64,000 nt of DNA, taken from contig NZ_JAWRCU010000001.1 in NCBI RefSeq assembly GCF_033542235.1, positions 676,862 to 740,861 on the forward strand, read 5' to 3'. The notes beneath the pieces were generated by a model. The model was not told the DNA's origin. It saw nothing but the letters and a program-made list of their open reading frames with translations, and ran no database searches. The first letter of the stretch is position 1; each line of letters starts with the position of its first letter. A program made the translations under genes and the position numbers. This stretch comes from JAWRCU01 sp033542235. GTDB taxonomy: Bacteria; Pseudomonadota; Alphaproteobacteria; Rhizobiales; Rhizobiaceae. Below, one piece after another: positions 61,072-64,000 of the stretch.

Positions 61072-61581
61072 ATGCGCGAAGGTGAAAAACAACTCGGCTT
61101 CGACCCGTCAGCCTTGCCCGGCGACGGGCATGTCGTCTTCATTGGCCGCATCCGCTCGCCGTGGACGAGTCGCGAGGATTGCCCGAAGAATATGCGCGAG
61201 GCGCGTGAACGCGGAATGCCCGCATCTGTCGAAATCGATTCCCCCTACCGCGCCGGTCTCGAAGGGCTGGAGCGTGCGAGCCATGTCGTGCTGCTGAGCT
61301 GGTTCGACCAGGCGCCGCGCAATTTGATCACCCAAAAACCGCGTTACTCGCCCGTGCCGAGCGGGACCTTCGCGCTGCGCTCGCCGGCGCGGCCGAACCC
61401 GATCGGCCTGCATGTGGCAAGGCTGGTCTCGCTCGACCGCGAGGCCGGGCTGCTCGAGATCGACGCCATCGATGTGCTCGACGACACACCGTTGCTCGAC
61501 GTCAAGCCGTACTTCGCGTCGATCGATGCCATGCCGGAGGCGACCGTGCGTCCGGCTAATGGCGAGGGCGATCGCATATGA
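61072..61581 (+). CDS. trmO: tRNA (m6t6A37) methyltransferase TrmO (TsaA/YaeB family)
   Basis: 169 residues from ATG 61072, with TGGAGGT upstream; the much longer open frame is antisense to metF and its regulator. Family signs are FIGRIRSPWTSREDCPKN, SHVVLLSWFDQAPRNL, GTFALRSPARPNPIGLHVARL and DTPLLDVKPYF. It uses SAM to N6-methylate t6A37 in tRNA. Confidence 0.93.
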   Translation: MREGEKQLGFDPSALPGDGHVVFIGRIRSPWTSREDCPKNMREARERGMPASVEIDSPYRAGLEGLERASHVVLLSWFDQAPRNLITQKPRYSPVPSGTFALRSPARPNPIGLHVARLVSLDREAGLLEIDAIDVLDDTPLLDVKPYFASIDAMPEATVRPANGEGDRI

Positions 61582-61584
61582 AGT

Positions 61585-61726
61585 CGACCCCCACTCCGGT
61601 TCGCTTCGCGAACCACCTCTCCCCCGGTCGGTGGGGGAGAGGAAGCGCCGGCCTCAATGCCAGGCGCCCTTCCTCTCCCCTTTTGAGGGGGAGAGGTGCC
61701 GAGCGAAGCGAGGCGGAGCGGGGGTC
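61585..61726. repeat. C-rich composite palindrome, family C copy 2
   Basis: gacccccactccggttcgct at 61585 pairs imperfectly with agcgaagcgaggcggagcgg on the right side (ending 61726). Inside, ctctccccc-ggtcggt-gggggagag (61617-61641) is a hairpin of its own. It lies between trmO and the DUF2293 gene. Confidence 0.75.
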
Positions 61727-61797
61727 TGCCGTGCCATATGCGATTGCCTTGGCCGAAGGCTGATGGCGGGCTGTCGCTCCAGGATGGGGCCGGCCTG

Positions 61798-62112
61798 ATG
61801 GCTGGCACCGGTCGCCAGCGCGCCATTGCCAAGGCGCTGACCACGCTCCTGCCGATGGCGCCCTATGCCGACACGGAGCAGATCAGGGCTGAAGCGAACA
61901 AGCCGCATCTCAAGACGCTGCCGCCCTCCCTGGCGGTGTGGCTGGCGACCGTCGCGCATGTCCGGCACGCTCACACGGAATACGACCGGCTTATGGATGA
62001 GGAAGGCTACGATCGCGAGTCGGCCCGCTTCTTCGTGGTCGATGAAATCAACGAAGTGCTTACACGCTGGCGCGCGACGCGACTGCTCGACCCGGACGAC
62101 GACGAAATTTGA
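61798..62112 (+). CDS. DUF2293 domain protein
   Basis: 104 residues from ATG 61798. Nearly the whole protein is the DUF2293 domain: HLKTLPPSLAVWLATVAHVRHAHTEYDRLM, then GYDRESARFFVVDEINEVLTRW. No clear ribosome site is seen; an in-frame ATG at 61738 would add residues from repeat DNA. Function unknown. It is convergent with the tetR gene, ends 9 bases apart. Confidence 0.82.
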   Translation: MAGTGRQRAIAKALTTLLPMAPYADTEQIRAEANKPHLKTLPPSLAVWLATVAHVRHAHTEYDRLMDEEGYDRESARFFVVDEINEVLTRWRATRLLDPDDDEI

Positions 62113-62121
62113 GTCCGGGTT

Positions 62122-62733
62122 TTAGCCCGGCACAGCGACGTCGGCTCTGATGCCTTTGCCCGCCCCGTAGCGAAGGCCGTCGATGACGAGCGCGAGCAGA
62201 CGCTCGGTCTTCCTGACCGCGTCGTCACGGCCGCGGCTTGCCGAGACGCTCGCCGAGACGGCGAGCAGGACGTCGTCCGGATCGGCGTCGCCCCGTATCG
62301 ACCCGGCGGCCGCCGCCGCTTTGAGCAGTGAGGAGAGTGCGCCGATCAACCTTACGCGCGAGTGGGTGAATATCTCAGCGTCCGAATTGATGGCCGAGCG
62401 CATGGCGTCCGCCATGCCGTATTTCATCTGCATCAGCGTCGCGTAACCGCCGAGCCATTTCTCGAGGGCTTCGAACGGCGGCAGCTCCTTCGCCAGCCTG
62501 ACAGCCGCATGATGCAGCCGGTCGACTTCATTGCGATAGAGCGCCGCGAGCAGTGCATCCCGGTTCGGAAAATGGCGATAGAGCGTGCCGATGCCGACGC
62601 CGGCCCGCGCCGCAACCGCCGCGAGCGAGAGCTCGCCGGTCTCTGCTACCACGGCCGACGCAGCATCCAGCAGCTTCTCGCGATTGCGGGCCGCATCCGC
62701 ACGGGGCCGGCGCGCGTTTTCGGTCTTGCTCAA
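62122..62733 (-). CDS. TetR-family transcriptional repressor
   Basis: 203 residues from TTG 62733, with AGGAG at good spacing. The helix-turn-helix is LAAVAARAGVGIGTLYRHFPNRDALLAALY (about 38-67). The C-terminal ligand domain is of the AefR-like type (LLALVIDGLRYGAGKG at the end). It is divergent from an SDR gene; a perfect palindrome lies between them. Confidence 0.9.
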   Translation of the reverse strand: MSKTENARRPRADAARNREKLLDAASAVVAETGELSLAAVAARAGVGIGTLYRHFPNRDALLAALYRNEVDRLHHAAVRLAKELPPFEALEKWLGGYATLMQMKYGMADAMRSAINSDAEIFTHSRVRLIGALSSLLKAAAAAGSIRGDADPDDVLLAVSASVSASRGRDDAVRKTERLLALVIDGLRYGAGKGIRADVAVPG

Positions 62734-62782
62734 AATTTCTCCTGCCGCCTCTGGAAAAACGGAGGATGCTCCGTATATCTCC

Positions 62783-62804
62783 GAAGCGGAGCTAGCTCCG
62801 CTTC
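62783..62804. promoter_or_regulatory. Perfect 22-bp palindrome, probable TetR operator
   Basis: GAAGCGGAGCT followed by its exact complement lies between the divergent tetR and SDR genes, 48 bases from the SDR start. A second dyad, ACGGAG-GATG-CTCCGT (about 62759-62774), lies beside it and shares the CGGAG/CTCCG core. Confidence 0.75.
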
Positions 62805-62852
62805 AATCATCAGATAACAATCAGCGCCCGCACGGGCAAGGATTGGTGGGTC

Positions 62853-63698
62853 ATGACAAGCAAGGTTTGGTTTATCACCGGATCATCCAAGGGCTTCGGC
62901 CGCGTCTGGGCAGAAGCAGCGTTGGCACGCGGCGACCAGGTCGCGGCGACGGCGCGTGACGTCGGCACGCTCTCCGACCTGGTCAAAAAATATGGCGACA
63001 AGATCGCCGCGATTAAGCTTGACGTCACCGACAAGGCCGCGGTCGATGGCGCGATTGCAGAAGCAGACCGTCGTTTCGGCCGGCTGGACGTCGTCATCAA
63101 CAATGCCGGCTACGGCCAGTTCGGCGCGATCGAGGAAGTGAGCGAAGAGGACGCTCGCGCCCAGATCGAAACAAACCTGTTCGGGGCATTGTGGGTGACC
63201 CAGGCAGCACTGCCGATCATGCGCGCACAGCGCTCCGGCCATATCATCCAGATTTCGTCGATCGGCGGCGTCAACGCCTTCCCCAATATCGGCCTTTACC
63301 ACGCATCGAAATGGGCGCTGGAGGGCTTCAGCCAGTCGCTCGCGCAAGAGGTCGCGGAGTTCGGCATCCATGTCACGATCGTCGAGCCAGCCGGCTTTTC
63401 CACCGACTGGGCCGGGCCGTCCGCCAAAGTGGCCAAGTCCATGCCTGAATACCAGCGGATACGCGACCAGATGAAGGAGCGCCGCAGCAACGTGGTGCCC
63501 GGCGATCCGCAGGCGAGCGGGCCGGCCATGCTGGCGCTAGTCGATGAGGCCGAACCGCCGCTCCGGGTATTCTTCGGCGATGTCGGGCTTCCCATGATCC
63601 AGCAGGAATACGCAAAGCGCCTCGCCAATTGGGAGAAGTGGGACTGGATCGCCGACCTGGCGCAGGGACCGGCGAAGAACAGGAAGGCGGCGGGTTAA
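62853..63698 (+). CDS. SDR-family oxidoreductase
   Basis: 281 residues. The NADP loop is GSSKGFG (10-16), NNAGYG follows, and the catalytic triad is S136, Y149 and K153 (YHASK). The C-terminal part is long, as in the group related to retinol/steroid dehydrogenases. Probably induced when the divergent TetR protein leaves its operator; substrate unknown. Confidence 0.9.
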   Translation: MTSKVWFITGSSKGFGRVWAEAALARGDQVAATARDVGTLSDLVKKYGDKIAAIKLDVTDKAAVDGAIAEADRRFGRLDVVINNAGYGQFGAIEEVSEEDARAQIETNLFGALWVTQAALPIMRAQRSGHIIQISSIGGVNAFPNIGLYHASKWALEGFSQSLAQEVAEFGIHVTIVEPAGFSTDWAGPSAKVAKSMPEYQRIRDQMKERRSNVVPGDPQASGPAMLALVDEAEPPLRVFFGDVGLPMIQQEYAKRLANWEKWDWIADLAQGPAKNRKAAG

Positions 63699-63771
63699 TC
63701 TCGCAATCTTGGGCCGGGCCACAGCTGCGAATTGATTGACGTGGACCAGCTACGCCGGCGCTCTACGTTGC

Positions 63772-63810
63772 CCCCCTCTGTCCTGCCGGACATCTCCCCC
63801 ACAAGGGGCA
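63772..63810. repeat. Truncated C-rich repeat next to an insertion sequence
   Basis: ccccctctgtcctgccggac followed by atctcccccacaaggggcag resembles one half of a family C type element. The second half is missing and IS-type sequence follows, so the IS may have inserted into the repeat. Confidence 0.45.
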
Positions 63811-64000
63811 GGGCTGTCCGGGGAAAATTTCTGGTGAATCGAAATGCCGCAGGCGCATGCCCCGCAAGACGGGGATTTTCCGTCTACCTTCTGGTTGTCG
63901 AGACTCAGAAAGGGGACGGGGCATGCGCTTTTCACCTAGCATTCTTGGCAAGCTGGTTGAACCGATCAATCGCCGTCGCTTCCAGGCGATTGTGGATAGC
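63811..64000 (+). mobile_element. Left end of an IS4-type insertion sequence (partial)
   Basis: The sequence from about 63811 to the window end holds the leader and first codons of a transposase. The left terminus is not proven; the change from host repeat to unrelated sequence near 63811 is the only guide, and the right end is outside the window. Confidence 0.55.
63923..64000 (+). CDS. IS4-family transposase, N-terminal 26 codons
   Basis: ATG 63923 is preceded by AGAAAGGGGACGGG. The 26 residues include SILGKLVEPINRRRFQAIVD, which is typical of the DUF4372-type N-terminus of IS4-family transposases (F-x-x-I-V-x motif after INRRRF). It is truncated by the window edge. Confidence 0.7.
   Translation, partial: MRFSPSILGKLVEPINRRRFQAIVDS

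Noticed and set aside
1..64000. CRISPR arrays, tRNA genes and ribosomal RNA genes
   Set aside because: No regularly spaced direct repeats with unique spacers, no cloverleaf-type sequences and no rRNA signatures were seen by eye; a covariance-model scan would be decisive for tRNAs.

Overview
The window reads as chromosomal DNA of a Hyphomicrobiales (rhizobial) alphaproteobacterium, most likely Mesorhizobium-like. This rests on the complete division and cell-wall (dcw) cluster with a long-linker FtsZ, a chrBA chromate locus, betaine-lipid genes btaAB, an ArsR-methyltransferase fusion next to metF, and the GC-rich codon use with many ATGA/TGATG gene overlaps. The genus is inferred from gene content and protein similarity by eye.

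Left part (1-8.9 kb): the tail of a UxaA-type dehydratase, a short decayed copy of the DUF2461 gene, then an accessory chromate block. chrBA runs leftward. A stand-alone ChrB-like protein, a duplicated-domain DUF1259 protein, a periplasmic beta-propeller, an MFS transporter and a PRC-barrel protein run rightward. azlCD follow. The decayed DUF2461 piece at 365-478 and the intact DUF2461 gene at 8873-9565 bracket this block, which suggests insertion or duplication.

Centre (8.9-35.4 kb): one long leftward array, in order of transcription mraZ, rsmH, ftsL, ftsI, murE, murF, mraY, murD, ftsW, murG, murC, murB, a GNAT gene, ddl, ftsQ, ftsA, ftsZ, then lpxC, bamD, recN, ligA and DUF2461. It makes the peptidoglycan precursor, the divisome, lipid A and outer-membrane assembly parts. 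A promoter upstream of mraZ is overlaid by four 10-bp-spaced MraZ-type boxes.

35.6-41.7 kb: a Cys/Met-metabolism PLP enzyme, a parDE toxin-antitoxin locus whose toxin is frameshifted, a baeRF-type protein, the RNase P RNA gene with its promoter, an AmiD-like amidase, a DjlA-like co-chaperone and two tandem paralogous small lipoproteins.

41.8-58.6 kb: a fused 5-oxoprolinase/hydantoinase, SDR and cupin genes, a methyltransferase, btaA-btaB with a Pho-box-like site and a leader hairpin, a serine hydrolase, a GH25 muramidase, a lytic transglycosylase, an AraC regulator divergent from an MFS pump, an ornithine/lysine-type decarboxylase and an EamA transporter.

58.7-64 kb: a 28-residue membrane protein gene with its own terminator, metF with its fused regulator and a palindromic operator, trmO, a DUF2293 gene, a TetR/SDR divergent pair with a perfect 22-bp palindrome, and the first 26 codons of an IS4-type transposase. 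Several families of palindromic intergenic repeats are scattered through the window. I saw no tRNA, 5S/16S/23S rRNA or CRISPR array.
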